Part shown: one piece after another, positions 25,460 through 35,242 of the stretch
Layout of the letters: every line of letters starts with the position of its first letter
How positions within the stretch are numbered: the first letter of the stretch is position 1
NCBI RefSeq assembly: GCF_012927455.1
Contig: NZ_JABBPE010000004.1
Location: 1 to 64,000 of the forward strand
Origin: Polaromonas sp.
GTDB lineage: Bacteria; Pseudomonadota; Gammaproteobacteria; Burkholderiales; Burkholderiaceae_C
Length of the DNA: 64,000 nucleotides
Direction: 5' to 3'
Program-made: the position numbers and the translations under genes
Notes under the pieces: model-generated
Database searches by the model: none
Told to the model about the DNA's origin: nothing
Seen by the model: the letters and a program-made list of their open reading frames with translations, nothing else

Positions 25460-26977
25460 ATGACAAACAGCCAAAGCCCAGACGTACACGGCCTGTTCAT
25501 TGATGGACGCGAAGTGGCGGCGACACGCGCCGAACTGCTCGACGTGATCAACCCGGCCACCGGTGAATTGCTGGCCCAGATCAGCCACGCCAGCGACGCT
25601 GACGTGGACAAGGCCGTGCGCAGCGCTGAAGCGGCTTTTCACAGCCATGAGTGGGCCAGCATGTCCAATCGCACACGCGCCCGGCTAATCAACAAGCTGG
25701 CCGATGTGTTCGAGGCCAATCTCGATGAGATGTATCAGTTGGAGACCGCCAACAACGGTCGTTCACTCAATGAGACGCGCGCCCAGATCTCCCGACTGCC
25801 AGATTTCTTTCGCTACAACGCCGGCCTGGCCATTGCCCGGCGCGACTCGGTGATTCCGGTGGAAGGCAACTATCTGAACTACACAGTGCGCTCTCCGATC
25901 GGCGTGGTCGGCAATTCCACGCCTTTCAACCATCCGCTCATGATCATGGTCAAGAGCCTGGCACCGACGCTGGCCTCGGGTTGCACTACCGTCGTCAAGC
26001 CTTCGGAGTACACGCCACTGACAACGCTGCGGCTGGCCCAGTTGTTCAGCGAAGCAGGTCTTCCGCCGGGCTGCTTCAATGTAATTACTGGCCTGGGTCC
26101 GACCACCGGCAAGGCCCTGGCAGAGCATCCGGGGCTGGCTAAATGGGTGCTGACGGGCGGGACGGAAGCCGGCCGCATCACCGGGGCGCTGGCGGGCAGC
26201 AACTTCGCGCATCAGACGCTGGAGTTGGGCGGTAAGACGCCGGTGCTGGTGTTTGACGACTTCGATGTCGAGCAGGCCGTCAACTACGCTGCCTTCGGCG
26301 GCTTCATAGGCGCCGGCCAGACCTGCATTTGCGGCAGCCGCCAGATTGTGCAAGACAAGGTGTATGACGAGTTTGTCGAACGCCTGGCGGCCAAGGCCAA
26401 GTCCATCCGCATTGGCAATCCCGCCGATCCTTCCGTGCAACTGGGTCCTGTGGTGTCTGCGCGCCAGCAGAAGCGGGTGCTGGATTACATCCGCATCGGG
26501 CTGGAGGAAGATAAAGCCAGGCTGGTGGCGGGCGGCAAGGTGCCGATCGATCCGGCGCTTCAACGCGGATTTTTTGTCGAACCCACCGTGTTTGCCGACG
26601 TCACGCCGCGCATGCGCATTTTTCAGGAAGAAGTGTTTGGCCCCTTCGTCTCCGTCACCCGGTTCAGCACCGAAGCCGAAGGGCTGGCGCTGGCCAACGA
26701 TTCACCATTCGGCCTGGCCGGCGCCATCCGCACCAACGACATCACCCGCGCGCACCGCGTGGCGGCCAGGCTCAAATGCGGCATTGTCTGGATTAACGAC
26801 CACCACCGGCTTGACCCGGCCTCGCCCTGGGGCGGCATCAAGGACTCGGGCATCGGCCGCGAGTGCGGCACCGAATCGTTCGACCAGCATTTCGAGACCA
26901 AGAGTGTGATGGTTCGCCTCGACGACGCGCCTTTCGACTGGTACAAAGACACGGCTACGCAGGCGCGCCTGAACTAA
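25460..26977 (+). CDS. Aldehyde dehydrogenase
   Basis: A 505-aa NAD(P)-dependent aldehyde dehydrogenase oxidising an aldehyde to the acid. Catalytic residues are present: nucleophile C289 in GAGQTCICGSR, general base E255 in LELGGKTP, and oxyanion N157 in PFNHP. The C-terminal PWGGIKDSGIGRECG is typical. AAGAGGATATTC precedes the ATG at 25460. It is the first structural gene after the regulator and is followed 34 bases later by the hydrolase-fold gene. The substrate is not identifiable by sequence alone; aromatic or hydroxymuconic aldehydes are possible. Confidence 0.92.
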   Translation: MTNSQSPDVHGLFIDGREVAATRAELLDVINPATGELLAQISHASDADVDKAVRSAEAAFHSHEWASMSNRTRARLINKLADVFEANLDEMYQLETANNGRSLNETRAQISRLPDFFRYNAGLAIARRDSVIPVEGNYLNYTVRSPIGVVGNSTPFNHPLMIMVKSLAPTLASGCTTVVKPSEYTPLTTLRLAQLFSEAGLPPGCFNVITGLGPTTGKALAEHPGLAKWVLTGGTEAGRITGALAGSNFAHQTLELGGKTPVLVFDDFDVEQAVNYAAFGGFIGAGQTCICGSRQIVQDKVYDEFVERLAAKAKSIRIGNPADPSVQLGPVVSARQQKRVLDYIRIGLEEDKARLVAGGKVPIDPALQRGFFVEPTVFADVTPRMRIFQEEVFGPFVSVTRFSTEAEGLALANDSPFGLAGAIRTNDITRAHRVAARLKCGIVWINDHHRLDPASPWGGIKDSGIGRECGTESFDQHFETKSVMVRLDDAPFDWYKDTATQARLN

Positions 26978-27011
26978 ACATCCGGCTCACCCGAACCCAA
27001 AAAGGATCACC

Positions 27012-27860
27012 ATGCATACAGCGACTCATACGGCTACTTTTTCGCCGTCCAAACTCAGGGATGTCAGTGTCACCGTCGGCGCCAAGCGCCTGAGCGCCAT
27101 GATTGCCAACAGTAGCCACAAAAGCAACCCGCCCATCATTCTGTTTCATTCGCTGCTCGCCGACCATTCCAGTTTTGACCGTATCACCGGGCCGCTAAGC
27201 CAGAGCCACGACGTTGTGGCACTAAAACTGCCGGGCTTCGCCGGCTCTGACTTTGTCGGCGCCGGTCTGGCTGACATCGCCGACCACATCGCGGCCGCAA
27301 TCAAGGCGCTTGGCCTTCAGCAGGCGATTTTTCTGGGCAACGGCTACGGTGGCTTTGTTGCGCTGCAGACCGCGATACGCCATCCCGGCATCGCCGCGCG
27401 GCTGGTGCTGGCCGATTGCGGCGCAGTGTTTTCCGATATTGGGCGCGCCGCTTTCCGCGCCATGTCGGCAGCGGCCAAGGAAAAGGGTTTGGCGGCCGTC
27501 GCCGATGTAGCTATGCGCAGACTGTTTGCGCCTGAGTTCCAGCAGCAACACCCAGAGCTGATTGAGGAGCGCAAGCAACGGTTTTTGGCGTTGGATCCTG
27601 TCACCTTCCATGGTGCCTGCGACGCGTTGGCGTCCCTGGACCTGCGGCCGCAGCTGAAAGTTGTCGATGTGCCGGTGCTGGTATTGGTGGGCGAGCAGGA
27701 CGAGGCCACGCCGCCGGCCATGTCGCGCGAACTGGCCAGCGGCCTGCCCGATGCCGAGCTGGTGGTCCTGGCCGGTTGCGCCCATGTACCGCAACTGCAG
27801 GCGCCCGAGGTCTTCGTTGCTGCGATCCGCGCCTTCATTGACGCCAAGGTGTCGGTCTGA
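27012..27860 (+). CDS. Alpha/beta hydrolase-fold protein lacking the nucleophilic serine
   Basis: A 282-aa alpha/beta-hydrolase fold protein. The FHSLLADHSSFDRITG oxyanion region, a candidate acid in GEQDEATPP and a candidate histidine in GCAHVPQLQ are visible. The nucleophile elbow, normally G-x-S-x-G-G, reads GNGYGG, with glycine (G111, codon GGC) in the serine position. The protein may therefore be a non-hydrolytic member (C-C lyase, isomerase or pseudoenzyme) or carry a mutation. It is 34 bases after the aldehyde dehydrogenase, with AAAGGATCACC before the ATG. Confidence 0.82.
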   Translation: MHTATHTATFSPSKLRDVSVTVGAKRLSAMIANSSHKSNPPIILFHSLLADHSSFDRITGPLSQSHDVVALKLPGFAGSDFVGAGLADIADHIAAAIKALGLQQAIFLGNGYGGFVALQTAIRHPGIAARLVLADCGAVFSDIGRAAFRAMSAAAKEKGLAAVADVAMRRLFAPEFQQQHPELIEERKQRFLALDPVTFHGACDALASLDLRPQLKVVDVPVLVLVGEQDEATPPAMSRELASGLPDAELVVLAGCAHVPQLQAPEVFVAAIRAFIDAKVSV

Positions 27861-27887
27861 GCGCGCCATGGCGACAAAGCGCGGGTG

Positions 27888-28215
27888 AGTTCACTGGCGC
27901 GAATTACCATCGCCGACGTTCAGCCTATGGTCGTATCGCGGGTGCGGAACTTCCTGCAGGAATGATTGGTTCGACAAGGGCCCCCTGGTCATTGAAGCGC
28001 GGCTCGTCGATGGCCTGAGCGGCCGTTTTGCCCACGGGGATCATCTGTCTCTGGCCGATCTGACGCTAGTCTGGCATGTGACGGGCTCCCGCCTGTTTGA
28101 CTGCGATGGGAGCGACGCGCCACGGTTAACGCGCATTGTCGAAAACTGCATGAAACTCGACGCCTTTGCTCGGGCGCATCCACTTGCTCAGCCCGGAGCG
28201 CCCGCAAGGCCATAT
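27888..28215 (+). pseudogene. Decayed zeta-class GST / maleylacetoacetate isomerase gene
   Basis: Two adjacent frames together give the C-terminal part of a zeta-class glutathione transferase. In one frame, ITIADVQPMVVSRVRNFLQE ends at a TGA near 27963. In the next, from 27967, come WFDKGPLVIEARLVD, then GRFAHGDHLSLADLTLV, then DAFARAHPLAQPGAPA. Maleylacetoacetate and maleylpyruvate isomerases have this same order. The N-terminal thioredoxin-like half is missing and a frameshift with a small deletion separates the blocks. It lies directly after the catabolic genes, so it may be a lost step of the same pathway. Confidence 0.72.
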
Positions 28216-28298
28216 CAGCGGGTGACATCAGTATCAGGTGTGCGTGGACATGGGCAGGTCGTGTCTCAGGTCAGGTCATCGTCATCAATAATCAGCTG

Positions 28299-30545
28299 AT
28301 GAGTTTGTCCGCAACATCCCCCGCACCTCAGCCGCCTCAGCCGGTGCCCTCAGCAATTTCTTTCGCCGGAAGCTCTGCCGTGCTACCCGCGTATGCGTCC
28401 GAAAGCGGCATTGATCCTGAGCTGCTGGAAACGGCCCGCGTCCGCCTGGAGCTGCTGTATGGCGAGGTCGCCGCTGATTGGCCCGGCTTCATCGCGCGCC
28501 CCGGGCAATACCAGATGATGCAGGCTTGCCTGCTGACCTTCCTGTCAGCCAAAGCGCCCGACGACGAGCACCGCACGGGCAACAACCTGGCGCAACTCGA
28601 AGCCGGTACGGGGACGGGCAAGACAGTGGCTTACTGCCTCGCCGCGATTGTGGCGTCAGAGCTGCTCAAAAAAACCGTCATCGTCTCTACCGCCACCGTG
28701 GCTCTGCAGGAGCAGTTGTTCCATAAAGACCTGCCGCGCCTGGCCCAGATCATTCCAGAATTGCGTTACGACATCCTCAAGGGCCGTGCCCGCTACGTCT
28801 GCGAAAGCCGCCTCGAAGGCGTAATCAACGATCCGACGCAGGACAGCCTGCTCACCGGTGAATTCCAAGAAGTCTTTGCCGATTCCCGCCGGCAAGCCAA
28901 GGGCATCCCGCGTGATCGGGCGGAAGCGATGCGCTGGTTCAAGAGCAGCGCCAAAAAGCTGCAATCCGGCGCATGGGACGGTGACATCGACAGTCTGGGC
29001 CAGCCGCCCGATGGCGAAGACTGGCGCCAGGTGCAAGCCAACGCCCATGCCTGCAATGGCGGGCAATGCGAACACTTCAGAAGCTGTGCCTTCTTCAAAG
29101 CCAGGCGCCAGGCCGCCAGCGCCACCCTGCAGGTGGCTAACCATGCGCTAATCCTCGCCACCCTGCAAACCGACAGCACCCTGATCGACCCGGGCAATAC
29201 CCTGTTTGTGTTTGACGAGGCCCACCACCTCCCCGGCATCGCGGGAGACCAGTTCTCTTACCGCGCCCGCCTAGGCACCAGCGTCAAGCTGCTGACCAGC
29301 CTGCGCACCGTGGCGCTTCGCCATAGCCGCGTGCTGCCTGCTTCCACCCGGCCAGACCCGGTGGCCTTTGCGCAGCTCATCACAGCATGCACTGACAAAC
29401 TGGCCATGCTGGAGAGCTACTGGCGCGAGGCCCAACTCGTCACTGCCGATAAGGCCGTTCACCGCTTTCCCCACGGCCGGATACCCGAAGCCTTGATTCC
29501 TGAATGCGAGCAGCTCGCCGCGCTCTTGCGCGCCATCGTTTCGGTGGTCTCCAGCATCGCTGCTGCATTGATGGAACCCGACGAATCCCGATCGTCTTCC
29601 GTGCGCGAGGAGCTAAGCCGTGCCGGCGTCGAGATGGGCGTCTACCTCTCACGATTGAAGACCTTGGGAAACTTATTAAGTGCCTGGGCCACCCACGACA
29701 AGGTGCCGTGGGCCAAGTGGTTGGAGTGGGCCGAGGACGCGGGCGCTGCCACCCCCGATGCATGGCTGTGTGCCAGCCCGATGACGGCCGCCCAAGTCTT
29801 GTCGAAAAACCTGTGGAGATCTGTCAGCGCCGCCGTCTGCACCTCAGCCACGCTGACGGCCTGCGGCAGCTTCGACTTCTTTGACCGCCTGAGCGGCTTG
29901 AATCGCTTTGCCAAACGCCGCGCGCTGATCGTAACGTCGCCGTTTGACTACGCCACCCAAGGGGAGTTGCGCATCGCCCCCATGAAGCACTCGCCCAAAA
30001 GCCCCGATTTTTCAGACGAGCTTTGCGAAAAGCTCCCCGAACTGCTGCGCGAGCACCACCATGGGCAACTGGTGCTGTTCACGTCCAGGCGCCAGATGCA
30101 GGCCTGCCACGCCGCCCTGCCCAAGGACTTGCTGGGCCAGGTGCAGATGCAAGGCGTCCAGTCTCGCACGGAACTGCTGAAGGAACACGACCGGCGCGTA
30201 CTGGCGGGCGGGCGCAGCATCATCTTTGGCCTGCAATCCTTCGGCGAAGGCATCGATTTGCCCGGCCAACTTTGCGAGCATGTGGTCATCGACAAGCTGC
30301 CCTTCTCTCCACCGAACTCTCCGGTCGAAGAAGCCCTAGCCGAGTGGTTGGGCACGCAAGGGCGTGACCCCTTCACCGAACTGTCCGTGCCACGCGCAGG
30401 CATGAAGCTGGCGCAATGGGCCGGACGCGGTGTTCGCACCGTGACTGATCGGGCGGTAATCACGGTTTGCGACACCCGATTGGTCACGATGCGCTACGGT
30501 CAGGCGATTTTGGCGGGATTGCCGCCGTTCCCACTTGTGCGGTAG
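28299..30545 (+). CDS. dinG: ATP-dependent DNA helicase DinG
   Basis: A 748-aa superfamily 2 helicase of the XPD/DinG group that unwinds DNA 5' to 3', including R-loops and forked structures. Walker A is EAGTGTGKTVAYC and the DEAH box is FVFDEAHHLPG. Four cysteines for the Fe-S cluster are found: one in RARYVCESRLEG, then NGGQCEHFRSCAFF with an earlier one in HACNGG. The C-terminal helicase motifs IIFGLQSFGEGIDLPG and WAGRGVRTVTDRAVITV are intact. Start at ATG 28299. The gene is single, with the pseudogene upstream and an IS remnant downstream. Confidence 0.95.
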   Translation: MSLSATSPAPQPPQPVPSAISFAGSSAVLPAYASESGIDPELLETARVRLELLYGEVAADWPGFIARPGQYQMMQACLLTFLSAKAPDDEHRTGNNLAQLEAGTGTGKTVAYCLAAIVASELLKKTVIVSTATVALQEQLFHKDLPRLAQIIPELRYDILKGRARYVCESRLEGVINDPTQDSLLTGEFQEVFADSRRQAKGIPRDRAEAMRWFKSSAKKLQSGAWDGDIDSLGQPPDGEDWRQVQANAHACNGGQCEHFRSCAFFKARRQAASATLQVANHALILATLQTDSTLIDPGNTLFVFDEAHHLPGIAGDQFSYRARLGTSVKLLTSLRTVALRHSRVLPASTRPDPVAFAQLITACTDKLAMLESYWREAQLVTADKAVHRFPHGRIPEALIPECEQLAALLRAIVSVVSSIAAALMEPDESRSSSVREELSRAGVEMGVYLSRLKTLGNLLSAWATHDKVPWAKWLEWAEDAGAATPDAWLCASPMTAAQVLSKNLWRSVSAAVCTSATLTACGSFDFFDRLSGLNRFAKRRALIVTSPFDYATQGELRIAPMKHSPKSPDFSDELCEKLPELLREHHHGQLVLFTSRRQMQACHAALPKDLLGQVQMQGVQSRTELLKEHDRRVLAGGRSIIFGLQSFGEGIDLPGQLCEHVVIDKLPFSPPNSPVEEALAEWLGTQGRDPFTELSVPRAGMKLAQWAGRGVRTVTDRAVITVCDTRLVTMRYGQAILAGLPPFPLVR

Positions 30546-30663
30546 CAGACTGCAGCCAGTTACCTTGGGCCCTGCTGTTGTGCCAGTGGGGAAGTTTGAG
30601 GAATGGCCGACCGCATGCGCAAAGGCCGATTTTTTTGTTGGCTGGTTGGCGCCAATTAGTCGG

Positions 30664-31445
30664 TCATGCAAAATTCTGATTTTTCAAAAAGCACGCTGCA
30701 CGGCATGCCCAAAAATTAATTTTTTCACCACCTTTGAGCTTTTTGCGCATGCGCCGGAACTGCTTGGCAGGGGCGTAGCCATCGGCGCGCCAACGCAGCG
30801 CTTTGCCTTCTTTGACGAAAGTCTGTTTGAGGCAAATGCCTGCGCGCTTGGCGGCGCTGATCACTTTGCGAAGCTCGATCTCCAGCAAGCGGCTGTCTAC
30901 GCGGTGCGCAATGGCTTTCTCCTGGACTGTGGTGTCGACAATCACGCGCTCGAGGCCCTTAGGTTTGACCGCCTCGATGGCGAGGGCCAAGTCGATGGTG
31001 GCCTTGAGCAGCAGTTCCAGGCCTTCTTCGCCCAGGTCGCGGCGGAAGCGCCCGATCTGCGTGGCGCCGCATTGCAGGCGGTGCTCGTAATAGTCCATGC
31101 CACTGAAGAACTGCCAGACGATGATTCTCGCTCCAGCACACAACCCGTTCTTCGCCGCTGAGGTCAAAACTGTGTTTGAGGTACAGCAGGGCTGGCCATC
31201 GGGCGAATGGGCAGCTTGGGACGTCCGGCATTGCTGCGACCTGCGCCCACCAAGGCCTGCGTGGCGCCAAACAGGTACTGATCATCGAGTATCTGGCCTG
31301 CGCGATGCTGGCGCTCAAACTTCGCCGCCACTGCCGCTTCGATTTGACCCCAGGGCACCCGACTTGCGAGCATCGCCAAGGGGTCGTTCAAATTGATCAT
31401 GGCGTTACTGTGGCTGCGGAAAAAGTCAATTGGCTGCTTCTTCAA
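30664..31445 (-). pseudogene. IS5-family transposase remnant (frameshifted, 3' end missing)
   Basis: Three reading frames are needed to read one transposase. They are MINLNDPLAMLASRVPWGQ to GRPKLPIRPMAS (31400 to about 31200), then ALLYLKHSFDLSGEERVVCW (to about 31135), then VWQFFSGMDYYEHRLQCGAT to GYAPAKQFRRMRKK (to about 30730). These match an IS5-family transposase up to the middle of its DDE core. IVDTTVQEKA holds the first catalytic Asp region. The rest is lost, and no flanking inverted repeats or target duplication could be found. Confidence 0.82.
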
Positions 31446-31811
31446 ATCCCTCAGAAATCAACTCCCTATAAACCCTTCCTGAGAGAATCGGTACACACCA
31501 TTTGCATGAAAAAGCTAGTGTTCATGCGGGTTGGCGGAGTTTTGCTGGACCGACCAATTAAGCTGAGTCAACGCGCCGGTCAGGGTAGTCGACATCATCG
31601 GGTTGTCCGTCTCCGGCCGCTGCAAGACCCCTGAGGAAAAGAATTTTCAACACGATCACCGAAATCAGCCTTTGGCCGAGGCACTTGAACGAGATGGCAT
31701 AAGTCTGCAGTCATTTTTCGGTATAGCGGACATGATGTTTACCCAAGCACACACCTCATCGTCAACCATCGAGCAACTTGAAATCCGTGATGCCAAAGAT
31801 ACCACCACAAA
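31446..31811. other. Gap between the IS remnant and the ribosomal operon terminator
   Basis: About 370 bases without a convincing gene. Short open frames on the plus strand (for example from 31504 and 31603) have no recognisable product and no ribosome-binding site. The sequence is less GC-rich than its neighbours and may be debris from the transposon insertion. Confidence 0.5.
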
Positions 31812-31836
31812 GCAAAACGCCCACATAAAGTGGGCG
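31812..31836 (-). terminator. Intrinsic terminator of the ribosomal protein operon
   Basis: Read on the minus strand: CGCCCAC, a five-base loop, GTGGGCG, then TTTTGCTTT. It is a perfect 7-bp GC-rich stem followed by a U-rich run. It lies 30 bases after the 3' end of tRNA-fMet and is the only good intrinsic terminator after rplQ. Confidence 0.82.
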
Positions 31837-31865
31837 ATTGCTACCAGCTTGTAAGGCTTGGATGT

Positions 31866-31942
<77 letters not shown>

Positions 31943-31960
31943 TTATGACTCAATTATAAC

Positions 31961-32362
31961 CTATTCCGTTTTGGCTGTGTCAACTAACGTGTCTTCCGCA
32001 ACCTCCGGACGGTCCACCAACTCAACCAAGGCCATAGGAGCATTGTCACCCACACGGAAACCCATCTTCAAGATGCGGGTGTACCCACCGGGACGAGCTT
32101 TATAACGGGGCCCCAATTCTGCAAAAAGCTTTACAACCATATCGCGATCGCGCAAACGATCGAACGCCAAGCGCTTGTTGGCTAATGTGGGCTCTTTAGC
32201 GAGGGTAATCATGGGCTCCACCACCCGGCGCAATTCCTTGGCTTTAGGCAGTGTGGTTTTGATGACTTCATGCTGGAGCAGGGAGTTCATCATGTTCCGC
32301 AACATCGCGAGGCGGTGCTCGCTGGTGCGGTTTAGTTTACGTAATCCATGTCCGTGTCGCAT
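31961..32362 (-). CDS. rplQ: 50S ribosomal protein L17
   Basis: A 133-aa ribosomal protein L17. The start [20 protein letters not shown] is near-invariant, and [20 protein letters not shown] is in the C-terminal half. It follows rpoA, as in nearly all proteobacteria, and is the last protein gene of the alpha operon. An initiator tRNA gene follows at once. Confidence 0.98.
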   Translation of the reverse strand: MRHGHGLRKLNRTSEHRLAMLRNMMNSLLQHEVIKTTLPKAKELRRVVEPMITLAKEPTLANKRLAFDRLRDRDMVVKLFAELGPRYKARPGGYTRILKMGFRVGDNAPMALVELVDRPEVAEDTLVDTAKTE

Positions 32363-32417
32363 AGTGCTTCCTTTCTGTAATATTCAAACAGCCGTATCAG
32401 GTACTGCCTGTGCACTT

Positions 32418-32434
32418 TCTCATCCAGGATGAGA
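32418..32434. other. Intercistronic inverted repeat rpoA-rplQ
   Basis: TCTCATC-CAG-GATGAGA, a 7-bp stem in the 84-base gap between rpoA and rplQ. With no U-run on the coding strand it is unlikely to terminate, but it may tune relative rplQ expression or be an RNase processing site. Confidence 0.45.
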
Positions 32435-32446
32435 TCTTTTTCCAAA

Positions 32447-33439
32447 TCAACTACGCTTGTCCAGGCCCGCAGGCGGCCAGCTTTCAAGTCTCATTCCGAG
32501 AGTCAGGCCGCGTGAGGCCAGCACTTCCTTGATCTCATTAAGAGATTTTCGTCCCAGATTGGGGGTCTTCAAAAGCTCATTTTCGGTACGCTGAATCAGA
32601 TCTCCGATATAGTAAATATTTTCTGCCTTAAGACAGTTTGCCGAACGCACTGTCAACTCCAGCTCATCGACCGGCCGCAGCAAAATTGGATCGAATTGCT
32701 GGGAACTGCGCTGTACAGGCGCGTCAAAGGCGGCCAGTTCGTTGCCCTCCAGTTGCGCAAACACAGCCAGCTGTTCAACCAAAATCTTGGCAGACGCCCG
32801 AACCGCGTCTTCTGCGGTAACAGCACCATTTGTTTCAATCTCAAGCACCAATTTATCCAGGTCGGTGCGCTGTTCGACGCGGGCACTTTCAACAATATAG
32901 CTAACGCGCTTCACAGGAGAAAACGAAGCATCAAGCACAATTCGGCCGATCGACTTCGGCGACTCGTCCCCGTAACGGCGCATATTGCCCGGTACGTATC
33001 CACGGCCGTTTTCAACCTTGATCTGCATATCGATCTTGCCACCATGCGACAAGTTCACAATCACATGTTCGGGGTTGATGATTTCCACGTCATGCGGCGT
33101 CTGGATGTCGGCCGCAGTGACAGGACCCTCGCCGTCCTTGCGCAAGCTCAAAGTAACCTCATCGCGGTTATGCAGCTTGAACACCACGCCTTTGAGGTTC
33201 AACAAAATATTGACGACATCTTCCTGAACGCCGTCGATTGAGGAGTACTCGTGCAAAACGCCAGCGATCGTCACTTCAGTCGCGGCGTGACCGACCATGG
33301 ATGACAGCAAAACGCGCCGTAGCGCGTTGCCCAGCGTATGGCCATAGCCTCGCTCAAATGGTTCCAGAGTGACCTTGGCACGGTTGGCGCCAAGCTGCTC
33401 AACATTGATAGTTTTAGGTTTTAACAAATTAGTCTGCAT
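32447..33439 (-). CDS. rpoA: RNA polymerase alpha subunit
   Basis: A 330-aa alpha subunit of RNA polymerase. The N-terminal dimerisation domain has [20 protein letters not shown]. The C-terminal DNA- and activator-binding domain has [20 protein letters not shown] and [20 protein letters not shown]. It lies between rpsD and rplQ in the alpha operon, so it is co-expressed with ribosomal proteins. Confidence 0.99.
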   Translation of the reverse strand: MQTNLLKPKTINVEQLGANRAKVTLEPFERGYGHTLGNALRRVLLSSMVGHAATEVTIAGVLHEYSSIDGVQEDVVNILLNLKGVVFKLHNRDEVTLSLRKDGEGPVTAADIQTPHDVEIINPEHVIVNLSHGGKIDMQIKVENGRGYVPGNMRRYGDESPKSIGRIVLDASFSPVKRVSYIVESARVEQRTDLDKLVLEIETNGAVTAEDAVRASAKILVEQLAVFAQLEGNELAAFDAPVQRSSQQFDPILLRPVDELELTVRSANCLKAENIYYIGDLIQRTENELLKTPNLGRKSLNEIKEVLASRGLTLGMRLESWPPAGLDKRS

Positions 33440-33500
33440 CGAGTCTTCCTCTCAATACCCTCGGTTCGTTACACCGATAAGGCCGGCGAAGCACACCCTG

Positions 33501-33522
33501 GCGATACGGTGCCCCGTATCGC
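33501..33522. other. Intercistronic hairpin rpsD-rpoA
   Basis: GCGATACGG-TGCC-CCGTATCGC, a perfect 9-bp stem with a 4-base loop in the 94-base gap before rpoA. The sequence after it on the minus strand has no U-run, so it is more likely an mRNA stability or processing element separating rpoA from upstream r-protein genes. Confidence 0.6.
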
Positions 33523-33533
33523 AGGAACGAAAA

Positions 33534-34157
33534 TTAGCGTGAGTACAGTTCGACTATCAACGATTCGTTGACATCGGCCGCGAATTCATCACGATCAGGC
33601 ACTTTCTTGAAGACGCCTTCACCCTTGTCGGCATTCACATCCACCCATGCAGGCAAGCCAACTTGCTGAGCCAGCTGAAGCGCCTCGGCCACGCGGGTCT
33701 GCTTTTTGGACTTCTCGCGAACCGCGATTACATCACCAGTCTTGACCATGTAAGAAGGGATGTTGACAGAGCTGGAATTTACTGTAATGGCTTTATGGGA
33801 GACTAACTGGCGTGCCTCGGCACGAGTTGAGCCAAACCCCATGCGGTAAACGACGTTATCGAGACGGGTTTCCAGGATGAACAGCAAATTGGCGCCAGTG
33901 TTGCCCTTACGGCGATCAGCCTCTTCAAAATAGCGGCGGAACTGTTTTTCCAGAACGCCATACATCCGTTTGACTTTCTGCTTTTCACGCAGTTGCAGCC
34001 CGAAGTCAGACGTGCGTGTACCCGAGGTACGGCCATGCTGACCTGGCTTGGAATCGAACTTCGCCTTGTCGCTGATAGAACGACGAGCGCTCTTCAGAAA
34101 AAGATCGGTGCCTTCACGGCGGGATAGTTTGGCCTTGGGGCCTAGATAACGTGCCAC
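33534..34157 (-). CDS. rpsD: 30S ribosomal protein S4
   Basis: A 207-aa primary 16S rRNA-binding protein. The start [20 protein letters not shown] and the S4 RNA-binding domain ([20 protein letters not shown], then [14 protein letters not shown]) are canonical. In E. coli S4 is the translational repressor of the alpha operon. The 131-base rpsK-rpsD gap is longer than other gaps here and could carry a control element, but I could not identify one. Confidence 0.98.
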   Translation of the reverse strand: MARYLGPKAKLSRREGTDLFLKSARRSISDKAKFDSKPGQHGRTSGTRTSDFGLQLREKQKVKRMYGVLEKQFRRYFEEADRRKGNTGANLLFILETRLDNVVYRMGFGSTRAEARQLVSHKAITVNSSSVNIPSYMVKTGDVIAVREKSKKQTRVAEALQLAQQVGLPAWVDVNADKGEGVFKKVPDRDEFAADVNESLIVELYSR

Positions 34158-34288
34158 TTGAATATCCTTTTGTCATCTGCTGCAGTTTATGCAGGAGCCG
34201 CAGGTAACAACCTAACGGCGGTGGGCTTGAGTAAAAATGCCAGTGCCCGCGTTAGTTGCAGCGCAAGCAACCGGGCAAGACAGCGCGA

Positions 34289-34693
34289 TTAAATGCGACG
34301 ACGCTTTTGAGGGCGGCAGCCGTTATGCGGCACCGGCGTGACGTCTGCGATCGAATTGATTCGAATACCAAGCGCACCTAGCGCCCGCACGGACGATTCG
34401 CGTCCTGGACCGGGCCCCTTGATTTCAACATCAAGGTTCTTGATACCCTGCTCAATGGCTGCACGACCAGCGACTTCCGAAGCCACTTGGGCCGCAAAAG
34501 GAGTTGACTTGCGTGAGCCCTTAAAACCTTGACCACCGGAAGAGGCCCATGACAAAGCATTGCCCTGACGGTCCGTAATCGTGATGATCGTGTTGTTAAA
34601 AGAAGCGTGAACGTGAGCGATGCCGTCCGCCACGTTCTTGCGTACTTTTTTTCGAACGCGCTGAGCTGCGTTATTGCTTGGTGATTTTGCCAT
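34289..34693 (-). CDS. rpsK: 30S ribosomal protein S11
   Basis: A 134-aa platform protein of the small subunit. [20 protein letters not shown] and the C-terminal [17 protein letters not shown] are conserved. It lies 13 bases after rpsM. Confidence 0.98.
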   Translation of the reverse strand: MAKSPSNNAAQRVRKKVRKNVADGIAHVHASFNNTIITITDRQGNALSWASSGGQGFKGSRKSTPFAAQVASEVAGRAAIEQGIKNLDVEIKGPGPGRESSVRALGALGIRINSIADVTPVPHNGCRPQKRRRI

Positions 34694-34706
34694 TACGACC
34701 TCTCAA

Positions 34707-35072
34707 TTATTTCTTCAAAGAAGCAGCTGCTTTACGCGGACCCTTGCGGGTGCGGGCGTTGGTCCTGGTGCGCTGACCTCGCACTGGCAGGCCACGACGA
34801 TGACGGAAACCGCGATAGCAGCCGATATCCATCAAACGCTTGATGTTCATCGTGGTTTCGCGACGCAGATCACCTTCAATGGTAAAAAGGGCGATCTGAT
34901 CACGGATCTTCTCCAGATCACCATCAGTCAGATCTTTGACTTTTTTGGCGTAATCGATCTCACATGCCTCGCAAATTTTGCGCGCGCGTGTGCGACCTAT
35001 GCCAAAGATTGCAGTCAAGCCGATTTCGGCGTGCTTCTGCGGCGGAATATTGATACCAGCGATACGAGCCAT
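34707..35072 (-). CDS. rpsM: 30S ribosomal protein S13
   Basis: A 121-aa head protein of the small subunit that contacts P-site t[23 protein letters not shown] and the basic tail [18 protein letters not shown] are typical. It follows rpmJ by 25 bases. Confidence 0.98.
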   Translation of the reverse strand: MARIAGINIPPQKHAEIGLTAIFGIGRTRARKICEACEIDYAKKVKDLTDGDLEKIRDQIALFTIEGDLRRETTMNIKRLMDIGCYRGFRHRRGLPVRGQRTRTNARTRKGPRKAAASLKK

Positions 35073-35097
35073 GTGCGTCCTCTAAATCTCTTGAAAA

Positions 35098-35211
35098 TCA
35101 GCCTTGGCGCTGCTTGTGACGTGGATCTGTGCAGATCACGCGTACAACACCCTTGCGGCGGATAATTTTACAGTTGCGGCAAATTTTTTTAACCGAAGCT
35201 GAAACTCTCAT
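35098..35211 (-). CDS. rpmJ: 50S ribosomal protein L36
   Basis: A 37-aa protein beginning [20 protein letters not shown]. The zinc ligands C11, C14, C27 and H32 are all present, so this is the zinc-binding form. It follows the infA locus, as usual, and is well conserved, in contrast to its neighbour. Confidence 0.97.
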   Translation of the reverse strand: MRVSASVKKICRNCKIIRRKGVVRVICTDPRHKQRQG

Positions 35212-35242
35212 TTCTTTCTCCTAAACTTTTACTCTGTGCCTA

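Noticed and set aside
31504..31854. Short plus-strand frames after the IS remnant
   Set aside because: No homology recognised, no ribosome-binding site, and overlap with the operon terminator.
32418..32434. Hairpin between rpoA and rplQ as an intrinsic terminator
   Set aside because: On the coding strand there is no U-run after the stem, and rplQ follows in the same operon.
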